A DNA stretch of 64,000 nucleotides, taken from assembly GCA_934271065.1 (NCBI GenBank), contig CAKQQQ010000008.1, positions 1 through 64,000 on the forward strand, written 5' to 3'. Below the pieces are notes generated by a model, which made no database searches, was not told the origin of the DNA, and worked only from the letters and a program-made list of their open reading frames with translations. Below, in pieces: positions 49,285 to 60,400 of the stretch. Position numbers and translations under genes: made by a program. Source of the DNA: an uncultured Clostridia bacterium. GTDB taxonomy: Bacteria; Bacillota; Clostridia; Christensenellales; Borkfalkiaceae. Position 1 is the stretch's first letter. The number at the start of each line of letters is the position of its first letter.

Positions 49285-49629
49285 ATGGATAAAAAAGAAC
49301 TAATAAACGAAATTGCAAAATACACTTGCAACGCCTGTGAAATGGGCGGGGATTTTGACGGCGATTGTCACGATTTAATCGGAGAATATACAACGTGCGG
49401 CATTTGCCAAGGAACTGCAAATAAAATTTACGATGATTTTATTTGTAAATATATTGAAGAATTAAATGAAAAAGATAGACAAGTACAACATTTATTGCGA
49501 GTATGCAAAATTTTGGAAATCGCATTAAATAACGCGCTCGGTTTAGATTATCTATACACCGACGCTTACTCGGAAGCCGAAAAGGAATATGAGGCGGAAG
49601 AAGCAAAACAAAATACCGAAAACAAATAA
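49285..49629 (+). CDS. Unknown Cys-rich small protein
   Basis: A 114-residue protein with a Cys-rich N-terminal part (TCNACEMGG, CHD, TTCGICQG) that may bind zinc, followed by helices and an acidic tail. I do not recognise it. GGAGATA precedes the ATG. Confidence 0.65.
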   Translation: MDKKELINEIAKYTCNACEMGGDFDGDCHDLIGEYTTCGICQGTANKIYDDFICKYIEELNEKDRQVQHLLRVCKILEIALNNALGLDYLYTDAYSEAEKEYEAEEAKQNTENK

Positions 49630-49651
49630 ATTCATTAAGGAGATAAAAATT

Positions 49652-50065
49652 ATGAAAATCACAAACGAAATTAAAAAACAAAAAGCACTTGAAATTATGA
49701 AAACTTTGGACATTTACAAACCGTATATAAAAGGCTTTGAAAAAGACAATCACGTATGCTTTTTTGAAGGCTTCGGCGGATTTTGGGCTTACCAAGAGCC
49801 CGAACTTATGGCTAAAATCAAAGAATTTGAAGAAAAACACAACGTGCTTGTATATGCCGTAACACACGAATACACCGAATTTGGCGAATGTTACGACTTT
49901 CTTTTTATATCTGACTACGAGGAAGAATGGGATGAAATGCTTTATCCACAAGGCAATACGTTTTACGCCTACGCTTACGTCTGGAATAAAACCGACGATT
50001 TCTGCTCTGAATTCGGCACAATCGGTATTCGCTCGTTCGGTGGCGGCATTAAAAGAGTTATGTGA
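49652..50065 (+). CDS. Unknown acidic protein
   Basis: A 137-residue acidic protein with aromatic-rich motifs (VCFFEGFGGFWAYQEPEL, EYTEFGECYDFLFISDYEEEW). I start it at 49652 because AAGGAGAT lies upstream; the frame is open further back into the preceding gene. The acidity and context allow a DNA-mimic or anti-defence role, but this is inference. Confidence 0.7.
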   Translation: MKITNEIKKQKALEIMKTLDIYKPYIKGFEKDNHVCFFEGFGGFWAYQEPELMAKIKEFEEKHNVLVYAVTHEYTEFGECYDFLFISDYEEEWDEMLYPQGNTFYAYAYVWNKTDDFCSEFGTIGIRSFGGGIKRVM

Positions 50066-50073
50066 GGTGAGAT

Positions 50074-50262
50074 ATGAAAGAATATAAAGTAATGGCGCAC
50101 ATAAACTCACTTAACGGAGAGAAAGCCGAAATAACGGTACTCGAAAAAGTAGGCGATAACGATTATATAGTGGATTACAAGGGTGTGAAATGTCAAGCCC
50201 TTTTTAACTGGTTTGTTTGCGAATATTACGCAGACGATATTTACGAAATTATAAAGGAGTGA
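50074..50262 (+). CDS. Unknown 62-residue protein
   Basis: A small protein with a beta-strand pattern (KVMAHINSLNGEKAEITVLE, DYIVDYKGVKCQALFNW). GAGGTGAG lies before the ATG. It starts 8 bp after the previous stop and ends 4 bp before the next gene. Confidence 0.65.
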   Translation: MKEYKVMAHINSLNGEKAEITVLEKVGDNDYIVDYKGVKCQALFNWFVCEYYADDIYEIIKE

Positions 50263-50266
50263 ATTT

Positions 50267-51196
50267 ATGGAACTTAATCTAAAGGCAAATACGCCTGCGG
50301 AACGGAAAATTTTGGAATATTTACAGAATAACGCAAGCGAAACATTGGCAGAAAAAATCAATAACGGCACGCCCTTTGAGAAAGACGGTAATCCTTTGCT
50401 TAACAAAAAGACGCTTGCGGGCTTTATGAAATATGCCTGCGAGGAAGCAAGAAAGACAGTTGAAAGCGGTTCATCTTCTGCGTGTATCGAAGATTCGGTC
50501 GTTTACGGTTGGGCTGTTCATTATTTCGAGGAAGAATCAATCGAAGGCACTTTATATACTCTCGACGGCGAAGAATATAAGCCCGCCGTAAAGGCAAAAA
50601 ACATTCAAAAGTCAACTTATACGCCAACTTCTGCTCCAAAACCGCAAAATCAACAGGCTTCTTTATTCGATATTATTTCACAAGAAAACAACGTTGTCGA
50701 TACAACAAAACAGGAACAGCCTGTATTTCAAAAAAAAGAAGAGTCGCTCAAGGAAACACCAAAGATTGAAATAAAACAAACCCTTTCACCTGTATATACA
50801 AAATACAAAACTTTAAAGGAAAAATATTCGGATTACGTTATCGCATATCGCCTTGGTGATTTTTACGAAATACTTGGTAAAGATGCCGTAACTATTGCAT
50901 CCGAACTCGATTTGACTTTAACGGGACGCGATTGCGGGCTTCCCCACCGTATTCCCATGGTCGGATTCCCCTATCACGCCGCAGAATTATATTTCGGGAA
51001 AATAGCGCGAAAACACAATCTTGCTATATGCGAAAACGATAAAGACATACAACTTATTGACAAGATAAATATGGATGATAATCGACTTATAGACCAAGAT
51101 ACAGGCGAAATACTCAATCAAAAAGACTATACAACAAACAATATGATAAAAACTCTTTATTCAATTTTCGGAAACGACATCGAGGTGAAATTATGA
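50267..51196 (+). CDS. AcrIIA9/PcfK-like domain fused to a MutS domain-I module
   Basis: A 309-residue two-domain protein. Residues 1-106 resemble the AcrIIA9/PcfK family of Cas9 inhibitors and conjugation-linked proteins (ILEYLQNNASETLAEKINNG, CIEDSVVYGWAVHYFEEESI). After a disordered linker (107-172), residues 176-258 match the mismatch-recognition domain I of MutS, with YRLGDFYE (Phe199 and Glu201 match the F-x-E mismatch wedge) and IPMVGFPYHAAE. There is no MutS ATPase. It overlaps the pcfJ-like gene by 4 bp. Anti-CRISPR activity is inferred from family only. Confidence 0.75.
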   Translation: MELNLKANTPAERKILEYLQNNASETLAEKINNGTPFEKDGNPLLNKKTLAGFMKYACEEARKTVESGSSSACIEDSVVYGWAVHYFEEESIEGTLYTLDGEEYKPAVKAKNIQKSTYTPTSAPKPQNQQASLFDIISQENNVVDTTKQEQPVFQKKEESLKETPKIEIKQTLSPVYTKYKTLKEKYSDYVIAYRLGDFYEILGKDAVTIASELDLTLTGRDCGLPHRIPMVGFPYHAAELYFGKIARKHNLAICENDKDIQLIDKINMDDNRLIDQDTGEILNQKDYTTNNMIKTLYSIFGNDIEVKL

Positions 51197-52509
51197 AAAT
51201 AGAAAAAATAAAACCCATACCGAAATACATACAGAAAAAGATTAAACTTTACGACGATAAATTGAAATCCGCACCGTTCGGAAGAACTCGCTTTTATGCT
51301 TACTTTACGAAAAACGACGGCGAACTCGTCAAAGTTACGGTAGCCGTTCGAGAATATAAAAAACAATGGTATTGTAAGCCGGTTGTCGTTCACGACGTCC
51401 ATTCCGACAGATGTTTCGGCAAAGATATTAAGTTTACTTTTATCGCCGGTTATTCTGTCGGTTGGCACGAACAAGGTCTTTCCAAATATCCCGACTGGTA
51501 TGAAAGCAACGACTGGGGCTGGGCATCTGACGATTCGTTTGATCCCTACGCCCCGATAGTCAACCGTGATTATATCTTGCAGCATTTTCCCGAATACAAA
51601 TACAGCGCAGTTGACAGATATACGGGCATACACGTTTTCAAATACTTACGGCTTTACGAACAGTATCCGCAAATCGAATATCTGACTAAACTCGGATTGC
51701 ATAATATCGCTATGTCAACGCAAATTTTACGGCTATGCGGTAAAGACAAAAAATTCCGCAAATGGCTTGCGAAAAATAGACAAGATATTGTCTTATCCGA
51801 CTACTATGTTTCTTCTATCATGAAGGCTTACAAGACCGGCAAACCGATACGAGAAATCAACAATTTTGCTAAACGTAAGATAAAATTCGATCACGCCGAC
51901 AAAATGGACAATGTAAAAGCACTTGTAAAAAAGGAAGTCGGCAAGTTTTTGGACTATATCGAAAGGCAAAACACAAACTTTTATTCATATAGAGATTATC
52001 TCGACGCTTGCCAATATCTCGGCTTAGATATGGACGAAGAAAAGAACCGCTATCCGCACGATTTCAAACGTTGGCACGATATACGAATTGACGAATATCG
52101 TTCCGCAAAAGCATTGAAAGACGAGCAGGAACGCAAAGATTTTTACGACAAATTCGCCGCCGTCGCAAACAAGTATTTAAACCTCGAATACAACAATAAG
52201 TCTGCCTATATGTCGATTATCGCTAAAAATCCGAGCGAATTGACAACAGAGGGTAACGCGCTTCATCATTGCGTTGGACGTATGAATTACGATCAGAAAT
52301 TCGCTCGCGAAGAATCGCTTATTTTCTTTATCCGAATGAAAGACGAACCCGAAAAACCGCTTGTAACGGTCGAATACTCTTTGAAAAACAAAAAGGTGCT
52401 TCAATGTTACGGTGACCACGACAGCAAACCGAACGAAAGCGTAATGGAATTCGTCACAAAGAAGTGGCTGCCATATGCAAACAGAAAACTAAAACAATTA
52501 GCGGCATAA
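51193..52509 (+). CDS. PcfJ-like protein
   Basis: A 438-residue protein of the PcfJ family, found with PcfK on conjugative plasmids and ICEs. The family motif NALHHCVGRMNYDQKFA and the following FFIRMKDEPEKPLVTVEY lie near residues 358-395. The N-terminal half is rich in Trp and Tyr (KYPDWYESNDWGWASDD). The biochemical role is unknown. GAGGTG precedes the ATG. Confidence 0.8.
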   Translation: MKIEKIKPIPKYIQKKIKLYDDKLKSAPFGRTRFYAYFTKNDGELVKVTVAVREYKKQWYCKPVVVHDVHSDRCFGKDIKFTFIAGYSVGWHEQGLSKYPDWYESNDWGWASDDSFDPYAPIVNRDYILQHFPEYKYSAVDRYTGIHVFKYLRLYEQYPQIEYLTKLGLHNIAMSTQILRLCGKDKKFRKWLAKNRQDIVLSDYYVSSIMKAYKTGKPIREINNFAKRKIKFDHADKMDNVKALVKKEVGKFLDYIERQNTNFYSYRDYLDACQYLGLDMDEEKNRYPHDFKRWHDIRIDEYRSAKALKDEQERKDFYDKFAAVANKYLNLEYNNKSAYMSIIAKNPSELTTEGNALHHCVGRMNYDQKFAREESLIFFIRMKDEPEKPLVTVEYSLKNKKVLQCYGDHDSKPNESVMEFVTKKWLPYANRKLKQLAA

Positions 52510-52529
52510 CCGCAAAGGAGATTTTAACT

Positions 52530-52820
52530 ATGGAAAACAATTATTATCGCATTACTGCATATCACCCCGAAAAAGATATTTCTATCATAATGGACTCTTT
52601 CGGACTTTTTGAAAAGAAATGGCAATTTTCTGCCGACCTTATAAAGAAAGGTTTCAAAATTCTCGAAGTTTCGGACGATTCACAATTCACAGAAGGCAAT
52701 ATTCCGCTTTTGGTAGAACCTTCAGACAAATATATTCTTCGTGCATACGCTACCGGTAAACCAGATATTGTCGGCACAAAAGTTACACTGAACAACAAAT
52801 ATTACATTTGCAACAACTAA
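52530..52820 (+). CDS. Unknown 96-residue protein, last gene of the accessory operon
   Basis: A small alpha/beta protein (YYRITAYHPEKDISIIMDSFG, FSADLIKKGFKILEVS). I start it at 52530 with AAAGGAG upstream. Similar small proteins are common near PcfJ genes in clostridial elements. The function is unknown. Confidence 0.65.
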   Translation: MENNYYRITAYHPEKDISIIMDSFGLFEKKWQFSADLIKKGFKILEVSDDSQFTEGNIPLLVEPSDKYILRAYATGKPDIVGTKVTLNNKYYICNN

Positions 52821-52870
52821 TTTTATATATATTTTCAAAGGTGTCTTAAACCTCTCTTTTTATACTGAAA

Positions 52871-52897
52871 AAGGTCAAGGGATTCTTCCTTGACCTT
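52871..52897 (+). terminator. Terminator of the accessory operon
   Basis: AAGGTCAAGG pairs perfectly with CCTTGACCTT across GATTCTT. It sits between two convergent transcription units and could serve both. Confidence 0.7.
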
Positions 52898-52923
52898 AAT
52901 CTTTGTGACTTGATATATTTTTA

Positions 52924-53643
52924 TCATATTCCTCTAAACACCACTGAAAACATATTGTCATAAAGAATGCCAAAATCCTCAATAAATGTCGGTGTTGCTT
53001 TCCAAAAATTGTCCTTCCTGAGTTGTTCATCTATCATTTTGAACATCTCTGTCAAATAATTCCAAACAACAGGCTTTACATACTCTGCGCCTTCGGCAAC
53101 ACATTCATCGGAAACATTTGAATCACCCGCAATAATTGCCATATATCTACTCAGCCAATAAGGATTGATTGTCCGCTCTTCTTGAAAAGCCAACTGCAAA
53201 TACATATTTGGATTATAAATTCCAAATCCTTCTCCATCAGACACTACGTGGGCTATATATTCCGCGATAAATTCATTAAAAACGGCATAACCGGAACGCA
53301 TTGATGTATCTTTCTCAATGTCTATTCCATACTGTTTCTCATTTCCAAACAAAACATGCCCCAACTCGTGCCAAAGAGTATGACCGACTTGTTTTTCACT
53401 TTTCATCATCGATTGATAAAGAAGAATCTGCCTGTCTAACGGGCCGTCGATAACTTCGGCGTCTGTTCCGTATAAATCTTCTTTATATTCAAGACCGCAT
53501 TCTCTTAAAACTTTACATCTGACAGCTTGTCTTTTAGATGCTGGAACAACCACAATTTTAGGTGACTTAAAACCTGTAAAGATTCCAACAAAACGCTTTA
53601 GAGCTTTATCTTTATACATTTTTATTTCAGTTATTTTTAGCAT
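52924..53643 (-). CDS. HExxH metallopeptidase (ImmA/IrrE-like)
   Basis: A 239-residue zinc-peptidase-like protein. The motif WHELGHVLFGN supplies HExxH, and a later Glu in FNEFIAEYIAH is a likely third ligand. ImmA/IrrE proteases often cleave phage or element repressors. No repressor gene is adjacent, so the role is open. I start it at 53643, with GAAGGTG 6 bp upstream. Confidence 0.72.
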   Translation of the reverse strand: MLKITEIKMYKDKALKRFVGIFTGFKSPKIVVVPASKRQAVRCKVLRECGLEYKEDLYGTDAEVIDGPLDRQILLYQSMMKSEKQVGHTLWHELGHVLFGNEKQYGIDIEKDTSMRSGYAVFNEFIAEYIAHVVSDGEGFGIYNPNMYLQLAFQEERTINPYWLSRYMAIIAGDSNVSDECVAEGAEYVKPVVWNYLTEMFKMIDEQLRKDNFWKATPTFIEDFGILYDNMFSVVFRGI

Positions 53644-53767
53644 AAGCACACCTTCTTTCAATGAAAATATTTTACAACCATATTCGTCAGCATATTCACC
53701 TAAAATATCTCAATATCAATTATCATATACAAATAAAAGAATTATGACAAGTGATTCCGATTACGAT

Positions 53768-53801
53768 AAAAGGTTGCAAGAGGATGCTCCTGCAACCTTT
53801 T
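53768..53801 (-). terminator. Terminator at the end of the RHS operon
   Basis: AAAAGGTTGCA pairs perfectly with TGCAACCTTTT. It follows the immunity-like genes on the minus strand. Confidence 0.65.
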
Positions 53802-53804
53802 ATC

Positions 53805-54022
53805 TTATTTAGATGCTTTAACAAGTTTATCTTTAAACAGCAACTCAAATTCTTCAACTGTTCCACTTATGATGTTACTTTTTGACAAATTATAGAATTA
53901 TTAATAACATCTATAAGTTTAAGAATAATATAATAATTCACAGCCATCAAAATTTCCAATATCACCTATTATGAGAAAATAGTTGTAACTTTTGTTACTA
54001 TTGCCCTCTTTATTAGGATGCG
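53805..54022 (-). pseudogene. Degenerate second immunity-like gene
   Basis: Two frames on the minus strand look coding but are broken by stops: HPNKEGNSNKSYNYFLIIGD then ELLYYS, and later ISGTVEEFELLFKDKLVKASK ending just before the terminator. Together they look like the C-terminal third of one protein with frameshifts. The GD-x-G pattern recalls SUKH-type immunity proteins, but that is tentative. Orphan immunity fragments after an RHS toxin are expected from toxin-tip exchange. Confidence 0.4.
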
Positions 54023-54340
54023 TTAATATTGATATTGAAACTTAAGTTGTTCCTTAGATAGTTTTTTGCATATATTTCTAAATTCGAACACCTTATCAAA
54101 TAAAATGGCATCATTTTCATAATTCGCTGAATCAACAATTGTTTTTGTTGACCATAAATCCCTTTGAGGATTTAGTACTAACACCTTTCCATTTCTTATT
54201 AAATTCATCTCTATTGTCTCAAATTCTCTACGGATAATTTGAGCCACCTCCGTGTTAGGACTTTCTTTTTCTAATGCAATTTTATTACACATGGCAATAA
54301 TTTCCCGACATCTTAAAATCAACTGTTCTGTTAAACTCAT
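54023..54340 (-). CDS. Putative immunity protein for the RHS toxin
   Basis: A 105-residue soluble helical protein with no recognised domain (LTEQLILRCREIIAMCNKIA, EFRNICKKLSKEQLKF). It is in the same orientation, 72 bp after the RHS gene, exactly where immunity genes of polymorphic toxins lie. GGAGGT precedes the ATG. The A/T-rich composition differs from the RHS core. The immunity role is inferred from position only. Confidence 0.6.
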   Translation of the reverse strand: MSLTEQLILRCREIIAMCNKIALEKESPNTEVAQIIRREFETIEMNLIRNGKVLVLNPQRDLWSTKTIVDSANYENDAILFDKVFEFRNICKKLSKEQLKFQYQY

Positions 54341-54412
54341 TTTTGACCACCTCCAACATTTGTTTTATTTTCAAATAACTCCAAGATAAACCACAATTTA
54401 GCTATTAAAAAA

Positions 54413-57400
54413 CTAAAGCAGTGAGAGCCAATTAACGTTAGCAACAAAATATTGAATTGCATTCACTGGGCTTTTTGCTATTGTTCCAACTAGATATTGT
54501 GCACCTTTTTCTATCATAAATTTTGAAACCATTGTCGCATTATTGTTGTATAAAACAAGGTCACGTATTGGATTATTCGTTAAAGCACTCGTCAACCATT
54601 TTCCTTTTGACATTGCATTAATATTATCAAAGTACCTAAAGCCTATGGTTCCATTCGATGTTTTAACACTTGGTATCCCCTTAAAATTACGAAGAATCTC
54701 CTTAGGATCAGTTGCGACGCCATTAGATTTCAAATAGTGCGCAGCACGTGCATATTTAATGCCACCGCCAATGCCACCTAACACCGCACCAGACAGTGCA
54801 CCTATAGCAGTCTGAATACCAACTTGTTTCCAATCAATATTCGTAAAACCAGTCTTTATTCCCTGTGTTGCTACGCTAATTCCGAAGGCGGTAATCGCCC
54901 CACCAATCGCACCAGCCACCGCACCACCGACTATAGCGCCTAATAATCCACTTCCTAATGCCGCAGTTATCGGTGCTGCAATACCAGCGGTAACAACAGA
55001 CAATGCTACAGAGGCAACAACTATTAGTACTCCAATCAACCAATGCCACCATTTATTACCGTTTGGATCTACGTTAGAGACAGGGTTATTGTTGCAATAC
55101 GCATATAAGTTTAAGCCGTTTATGGTTTCGGGATCAAGATATTCTATGCTGTCGGGAGAAATAAATCTACCGACTTCGGGATCGTAATATCTCGTTTTAA
55201 GGAAATACAGTTCGGTTTCGGTGTCGTAATAATATCCGCGATAACGGAACGGGTTTATATTTGCAAGTTGCTTATATTTTTCATAGTCGGCATTGAACAC
55301 AGTATCGGGATCCGCATTGTTAAACTGAACTTTTCCATCAACACGATCCAAGGCTTTGGCCGCATAGTTGCCCCATGCGTCGTAAGCATATTTTACCACA
55401 ATTCTACCGTTACTGTCAAGCAACGCGATAATATTCCCTTGAACGTCCTTTCTGTAGATATATGTCGTACCGTTATATTTCATACCTGCAACACCGGTGT
55501 GATCATAGAAAAATTCCAAGCCGTTGCTTTGACGGATAAGTTTTCCGTTACTATCATAAGTGTAAACGAGATTGTTTTTTGTTAATCTTCTGCCGCATGC
55601 GTCATACGTAAACGTATTATTTCCATACTCAACAACGTTTACACCGCTCCAATATACATTATTGTTTTTGTAAATCGACGGTTTACCTGTTTTAGCCATG
55701 TAACAGCAGGTTTTGCCATCGTAATAAACAAGTTCGTCTCCGTCGTATTCGTATAAATGTTCGGTGAATACGCAATCTTCCGTGTTCTCTTTTAATGTAA
55801 AGTCCGTTTCTTTTTTGGTTATGATATTTCCGTTATTATCATAAGCAAACACCCAGGTATGTTTCAGCGTTCTGTTATCTTCACGGATAATACGATTGAG
55901 TTTATCGTAAGTATATTTCACGATAAGAGTACCGTTTTTGAAAATTGCGGAAATATTACCCATTTTGTCGTAAGAATATTTCAGGCGTTCGGATGCGGAA
56001 CAATTTATAACGCCTTTCTTACCGAATACGATCGATGAGGGCAGATTTGTGGCATGGTCGCCGAATTTTACGTAAGAAATACTTTCGGTTTCTACTTGCG
56101 TGTTTGCAAAAAGCACCTGTTTCCCGGTATTTCTGCCGTTTACGTCGGTTTTCGGCTTAACTACTATATTTTCACCGATCGAAATGTTATCGATTTCGCC
56201 ATCGGTAGAAGATTTATACCCATAACGATAAGTAAAGCCGGAATCATGTTTTACTTCGGTGAGTTTTCCGTAATCGTCGTAAGCATACGTTTCCTTATGT
56301 TTATCTGTTCCGTGATCTTTTTCCGTATACGATGTAAGTTTATCAAGACCGTTATAGGTATAAGCGAAAGAACGCACGCTGATATTATCAACCGTTTCGG
56401 TCATGGATTCCACGTTACCCGCGGCATTATATCCATAATCGATTTGTACTTTCTCGGGGAAACCCGCTCTTATAACCCTACCGCGTTTATCCGTATATGT
56501 CGTAAATTCTTTACCGTCTTTTTTCTCGACAACCCTGTCTACGGTTACGCCGTTTAACGTTTCGTTTTCGTGGTATTCAAACGTCGAATGTGCGTTTCCG
56601 TTCAACTTTACTTCAGACAGGCGGCGTTTATCGTCATACTCATATCCAACGGTCGTGTTACCGCTTTTTACTTCGATTACCTGCCCATATTTATATACTT
56701 TCTGTGTGGAATTTTCTTCGCCGTCTTCGGTACTTTGAGTAATTGAGGTTACCGTATCGTCTGCGTCATGACCATATGCGAATTTACTTCCGTTGGGAAG
56801 TATGGTTTCCCGAACCACAGACGTGCCGTCTTTGTAACCGTATTTCGTTTTATTCTCCCCGGTTTCGTCATAATCCGCAAGAGTTTTACCAGTTTCGTCG
56901 TATTCTGATTCGCTCGAATAGAATTTACTCGAAGAATCCAACGTGTTATATGTAAAGGCTTTCGTTACGTTTCCTTTATTGTCGTAAACGGTTTCCTCAA
57001 CGGTTTTACCTTTCGTAAATTCTTCGCCTTCGACGTAGGTTTCCTTACGAACGATATTCCCCGCATAATTGTAATTGTATTTCGTATGGCTTATAAGCGA
57101 TTTATTATCCTTACTGTAAGTTCCGGTTGTGACTTCTTCGATTAACTTCTGATTATCGTCGTACAAACGATCAGTCACCACGGTAAGATAGTTCGTACCG
57201 CCTGCATCCAATTTTACCCTGCTATTTGTGGTTTTTAACGGATTTTCAAACTGATCAAGGGTTGTCGTTTCCGTGTCGCCGGCAGTGAATACGAAATTTG
57301 TAAGCGTTTTTCCGCGCAAAGACTCTTTCGTGGTACTCGTTGTTACTACTTTCGGGTCGCTTTGCTTAGTCGAACCCTTCCAATACGGGTTGTAGACATA

Positions 57401-60400
57401 TTGTTCCGCTTTGGACATAACGCCGCCTTCTTCAAGACGATATTCCTTCAGATTGTTATCGGCGTTAAAATAATAACGTTCTTTCGACTTATCCGTCGTA
57501 ATCGTTACATAATTCATCGTAGAATTATTATTTTGAACAAACGAAAAATATACCGTATCGATATCGGTATCGACCGAACTTCCGTTTATTATTGCGGATA
57601 GTTTGCTGCCGTTATATAATACTTTTGCGTAAAGGTTATTCTTTTCTTCCGCTATACTCGTTATAAAGTTTCCGTAATATGTAATATTGATTTTTTCTCC
57701 GGTATCGAATATAACCTCTTTTAAGTTGGAGCCGCTGTCATAGACATAACGGGTATTGCGACCGTTTCTATCTGTTATGCACGACAACTTGTTATCCGGC
57801 GTATAAGAAAACGTAACGACGTTATTGTCATTATCGCATATACGCGTGATCCTCTCTCCGGACGCATATTCGATATAATACTGTTCGTACTCTATAACGA
57901 CGTTGTTTTCATATGCGTCAAAAATCGCGACAAGATTACCGGATTCGTTATAGCCTTTATATATCTTTCCGTCAGTAAGGAAATTTACCGGAGTTTGAAG
58001 TTTTGCCTGTTTCAGTTCTTCCAATTTTGCCTTGTATTCTTTGTAGTAACCCTGAATCTGTTCAATATAAACAGTTCGCTTTTTACTTATTAACGAAAGC
58101 TGATTGTTAATAGTATCATCTTGAGTACTAATCAAAGTAATTTGATCGTTATATTGCTCAATGCTCAAATTTCTTTGTCTAAAAAGTCTAATGAGTTGTT
58201 TCAGGGTAATCTGGTTCCCGTTTTTAGAATATTTACTATCTGAAGAAACATTATCAAATACACTTATCGGGATTATTTCAGTATATGAGTTTAACTTTGA
58301 ACTAATCTGGGAGTTTTTCTCAAGATCAGTACCTTTGATATAGTCATTTAATTCTTCATTCTCGCTATCGATCGAATTCTTTAGAGCTGCCACACTTTTA
58401 TACTCATTATTTCCAACAACGCTATCGGAAGAACTTTTTTCAATCAAATTTGCGAGTTGATCCTTTAATGATTTATATTGTAACGCCTCACTTTTAGGAA
58501 TTGGCATCATTGTTTGAGTATACGTGTCGAAAATTACAGTTTCAGAAAGGTTTGAATTTTCTATTTCCCCAGTTGTTAAATTTATAATAACGAAATCTCG
58601 CCATGCATTTCCATAAGTTTTCACCTGTTCGGAAAGTTCTTTGATTTTATCCGAACGCTGATCCAAGGACTTTACATTTTTTAATCCTTCTAATACAGTT
58701 ATGGCTTTTAAGCCGCTTGCGGATTTATATTCGCAAGCAACATTATACCCGTTATATTTTAACGTTCCGTCCGCCTCGACGACAATACTCGATTTCGACG
58801 AAATGTAATTCTTTTTCCCGTTTTGATCAATATAGTAATAATAATCCCTAAACCCGTGTTTATCTCCGTCGGCATCGGTATAAATATAGTTTGCGTCCAA
58901 TACTCCGCTACTGTTTTTTACGAATTTTTCCTGAATGTTCAAGCGGAAATTATTTCCGCAGAAAAAATTCGCCCCGTCTTTTTTATAAACGTGCTTGATT
59001 TCAACGCCTTTTACAGACCTGTCTCCATCTATGTCGCAAAAACTTGTAACCATATCGCCGGTCGCAAGGTTTACATTAGCAGCAGCAACTCCTGCCAACG
59101 AGAAAATTTTCTTTACAGGCTTAGTATTTTCATTTGTCAAATACTCAACCTCAATGACAGGAGGATTGGCGGACATTGAAAAATAACCATTAATATACTC
59201 GTATGGATAATACGATGGCTCTATATTAATTGTAAAATCCGAAGTATATCTTTTGAATATACCGGTAATGTCTTGTTCCAACTTTCCGTCTGATGACTTA
59301 TAATGTTTATAAGTATTATTTACAATCAAATATCCCTCAAAATTTGAGCTGGGACTCATAATCAGTTTTACACCGACGATACGATTGTTTGGCAGATTCA
59401 TCAGACTTCGCTTGATTGTAAGACACGTTCTATACTCAATACTATTACTTTTGTAAACTCTGATGTCAGAGCTTGAAGTGTTAGTCCAAGAACCCGTACT
59501 ACTGCCGGAGCCTAAGCCTGTAGAAACAACCCTATACTGCACCTGTTTAGTAATCAAACTGCTATTGTCCGTTACGATTTGCGGATCGATCGTAACAGGA
59601 AACGCTCTCTCAGCGGCGTTTATCCATTCATCGCTTGCAACAACGGCAAACGCATAATTACCGTTTTCGGACGGTTCCAATTCATAATACACGTCGTCAC
59701 TGCTTTCTCCGTTTGCATCGTACATGAACGGAGCGGGAATGGTAAACTCAACCTTTTGTTCTACCGTGCCGTCGTCATTTGTTCTTTCCGTATAAAGCTC
59801 CAAGCTTTCGTTATCTTCCGAAAGACGGATTTTTAACCCCTCTGTTTTTAATGCGAAAAGATACCTGTAATCCGCAGACTTCTCCCTTACAATTATATTT
59901 TCTTTAAGATTATTACCGAGCAAGCAATATTCAAGATCGGTATCTTTTTCAATATTTTCGTAGACAGCCGAACTGTTAATATTTGCAGATTCTCCGGCTA
60001 AATCGTTATTCACCTTTAATACCGATGCCGAAAATGTTTCTACGTTTTCGTTGGCAACTGAAACGGTTTCAACTTGTTTGCCGAGATACTCCCATGAAAG
60101 CTGCTTGTCCGATTTCGCGATCTCTACTTTTTTACCCTTATTCTCTTTATATATCTTGGTTCGCATATTTCCGTTCTTACTTTCATATGCATCGGCATTT
60201 TCTTTCAACGAATTGTCGATAGGCTTCCATTTCTTAGCTTCTTCGTCGAAATAACTTACCGATTCCGCGTTGAATACGGATTTTACCGTTCCGTTATTCA
60301 TAACATAATGACGGGTATGTTTGTCCGTTCGGCTCTCATCCTCGTACAACACCGCAGGGTCTTGACATTGTTCTTGATTCTCTTGCGGAATATCCGTATT

